Positions 61,836 through 64,000 of a stretch of DNA of 64,000 nt are shown piece by piece. Made by a program: the position numbers and the translations under genes. The first letter of the stretch is position 1. The number at the start of each line of letters is the position of its first letter. The notes under the pieces were generated by a model. That model did not search any database. It saw nothing but the letters and a program-made list of their open reading frames with translations, and was not told the origin of the DNA. This stretch comes from Chytridium lagenaria (taxonomy: Eukaryota > Chytridiomycota > Chytridiomycetes > Chytridiales > Chytridiaceae): positions 110,802 through 174,801 of the forward strand of contig JAHLKC010000087.1 in the NCBI GenBank assembly GCA_025449115.1, written 5' to 3'.

Positions 61836-64000
61836 TTATGAGCGTCTCTCTGAAAAATGTTGCGAAAAGGATTTCTCCCCCTTACGCCAAATATCTTTCA
61901 AAAGAGCCCGATTAGCCATACACACAAATGTTTGTATAGCCATTATGGCATGAGCTTCTGTCATGTAAGACACCATGTTACGCATTATTCCCATTTTGTG
62001 ATTAGCTGACTCAGTGTAGCTTGTATTCAAGTCACCGACCCCTTTGTGTTGACGATAATGCTTTGCATGGGATGCAGCAGAACAACCCCGGTGAGCGTTG
62101 GAATGAAAGTCGTCAATCATAAAACGGCAGTTTTTGAAAAATTCAAATTCTCGAAGTGTACAGTAGTCGGCGGCATGGCAGTTATTGTCTGCGAGGCAGA
62201 ATGAGGGACAAGTCTCAAATCTAGAATGTTTAACGCATTTCTTTTTCAACAGGTGTAAACTGAATAATACCTGGTAAGGATTGTAGAAAACACATCATTT
62301 ATGCTTTCAGCAGAAGGGAACATATGAAAGCCAATATAGAATCTATGGCGACATAAGAAAACCATAGCCCCCGCTGTCAGGGATTTTGCCTTTCGCTGTC
62401 TTTCATAGTACTTTGGACAGACGGAGGGCTCACTCGACGTGTTACTGTAAGTACGACTCGGTAGGTTGTCGGCGCGCCCTAAATTTTTATATTGTGGCCG
62501 TTGCCTTATCTCAGGTAGGAAGTAAAATGAGCCTGTCTATACTATTGTTAGGGACTTTGCACGGCAAGAGTCTTTTTACCTTACGCCAGTTTTGATTGAG
62601 GTTAATTTCTCGTCCCGTTAGTGAAGGTGCCGCAGCAGGATGCCGGCTATGCAGATTCATTACACAGTTATACCGGTCGCGTAACCAAACCGAAAGATCC
62701 ACAAATTCAGGGTGCAAAAACAAGTCGTTGCCTACAACAATGACTTGGAACAGAACGTTGCCAAAACTTGGTAGGTGTTGCCGAAGGTCGTCGATCAGTT
62801 CCAGTCGCTCTGCAGTGGGTAACGATGACCAGCGAGACAATTTTCGGAGGCACTCACGTCCAGTGGGAATTATAATTGTAACAACCGACTGCTCGCAAAA
62901 GACCTTACTTTGTGTTTAGTTTCGAGGCAAGGTTTACTCTAACACTCACCACCTTCAAAAGTACTCTCAATGACTCAAATTCGGCCTTAGTCCATCTATT
63001 TCCATTCAGAATAAATTCAATGAATTTCGGAAATTTGTTCCAATGCTTGTGCAGACGACGACACAACGCCTGCCCACTTTGTAATAACTCTGAGCTAATT
63101 CGAGAAGATGCCGTTTTATACAACTTGCAAAAAGTTCGTCCTGCCTCTCTATCCTCACGATTGGTAACAAACTGTAGGTTTCTGTTAGACTCACGTTTCT
63201 CAGTCTACCTTACTTGTTTTCCTCGAATGTACTGTACTGTCCTGTTTTGAGTACTTGACGTTTCTAAAGTAGTAGGTGGTCGGAGTGACTGAGTTCGTTT
63301 GTCCTCCTGATAACCAATACTGATTCCGTCGCAAGCTACCAAATCATAACCGTCACGTTTACAAATCGGACACTGAATTTCCATATTCAATGTAAGATCT
63401 TGCCGCACACGAAAAGCAAACCAAATCTAATCGAAAATTGGGTTAACCCTACAAAAAAGCCAGGCCTACGCGCGCCAACGGCGACCCTAAGTTCTGTACT
63501 GCAGTATATGATAAAAAGACAATAACTTACTGATGATATAACTTTTGGAGAAGGTGGGGGAATATGACATTTACCAGCCCCGTACTCATTGTAGTTAGAT
63601 TTAAGATGCTTGTGGTAGACGTAAAATGAGAATGTCGTTGAGGTTATAAGTTCCGTGATCTTGTCCAAAAAAAAATGGGTGACGAGGCAGAAGTTGTTCT
63701 TATTGAAGATGCCGAGATTCCCTAGGTCGGGCCCAATGTACCGGTTGGAACGTGAAGGGCATTGGGTGCACTTCGCGGTTTCAACAAAGCACGTCACGGC
63801 CCCATTTTCATCGTAGAGTTTTGACCAACGCAGTCTTCTTGGAGAAGTGCAATCAGTGATTTTCAACCCACATATACACTGCGAGTCGTTTTCAAGGTAA
63901 AACACTGCGCCCGGAGTTCTGAATGCCGCCTCCGCTGCTCTGAAAACTCTTTGCGGCCAAAGATCTTCCTCCCTCAGATTTTCCAAAGTGATAAGCGATG
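61836..64000 (-). CDS. KDZ-like (Kyakuja-Dileera-Zisupton) transposase, 5' end outside window
   Basis: Minus-strand open segments over 2.1 kb. The upstream part (63,986-63,500) has CICGLKITDC, then CTQCPSRSNRYIGPDLGNLG and FFLDKITELITSTTFSFYVY, like the cysteine-cluster and SSRTAF-type region of fungal KDZ transposases. Next IQCPICKRDGYDLVACDGIS (63,380-63,320), the CP-C-----V--DGT-LG block. A helical middle follows. The C-terminal part (62,249-61,836) reads FMIDDFHSNAHRGCSAASHA, then DLNTSYTESANHKMGIMRNM with SYMTEAHAIMAIQTF, the D-FH-..-H..C / LN...E..N.....+ block of the RNase H-like core. A stop follows at 61836-61838. Introns or frameshifts separate the parts, so activity is doubtful. 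Family by pattern only. Confidence 0.55.

Noticed and set aside
60449..61915. 488-codon plus-strand frame as a repeat-protein gene
   Set aside because: It exists because the 267-base period is a multiple of three; frames are open on the other strand too and no domain is recognisable.

Overview
This is a nuclear genome window from an intron-rich, gene-dense early-diverging fungus, most likely a zoosporic (chytrid-like) lineage. The genes have many short introns (about 40-150 bases, GT..AG). The BYR4/BFA1 septation GAP points to fungi. An ADCY10-type soluble adenylyl cyclase is expected in early-diverging fungi rather than in standard Dikarya. Species is not determined.

Left and centre (1-49,440) is the euchromatic part. 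In order: aconitase 3' part (+), DIS3/RRP44 (+), Rieske protein (+), DNA polymerase delta small subunit (-), an NT-C2 domain protein (+), ALG8 (-), RUVBL2 (+), mitochondrial ribosome recycling factor (-), UTP20 (+), striatin (+), complex I NDUFS6 (+), NXT/p15 (-), COX5/COX IV (-), a RibD-like deaminase (+), a small twin-CX9C protein (-), a membrane-linked J-protein (+), an XPF-like (SHOC1/ZIP2-like) meiotic candidate (-), TAF11 (-), BYR4/BFA1 (+) and a soluble adenylyl cyclase (+). Themes are housekeeping: RNA processing and ribosome assembly (DIS3, UTP20), mitochondrial respiration and translation (aconitase, Rieske, NDUFS6, COX5, RRF1, CX9C), replication and transcription (POLD2, RUVBL2, TAF11) and signalling (striatin, BYR4, adenylyl cyclase). 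Several genes sit head-to-head with only tens to a few hundred bases between start codons.

Right part (49,440-64,000) is repeat territory: a decayed minus-strand YR retrotransposon (DIRS/Ngaro-like; gag-like, RT, RNase H, tyrosine recombinase) split by an AT-rich stretch; a Crypton-like recombinase gene interrupted by a 701-base element with terminal inverted repeats; AT-rich sequence with no recognisable gene; an exact 267-base tandem array; and a KDZ-like transposase gene running off the right edge.

A property that crosses features: many otherwise well conserved genes break frame at short homopolymers, mostly in a way one missing base would explain. It is densest at 13,200-13,900 (ALG8/RUVBL2). 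The simplest reading is uncorrected long-read consensus errors, so coordinates of exons in those genes are approximate. Exon boundaries were read by eye; CDS spans below run from start to stop and include introns.
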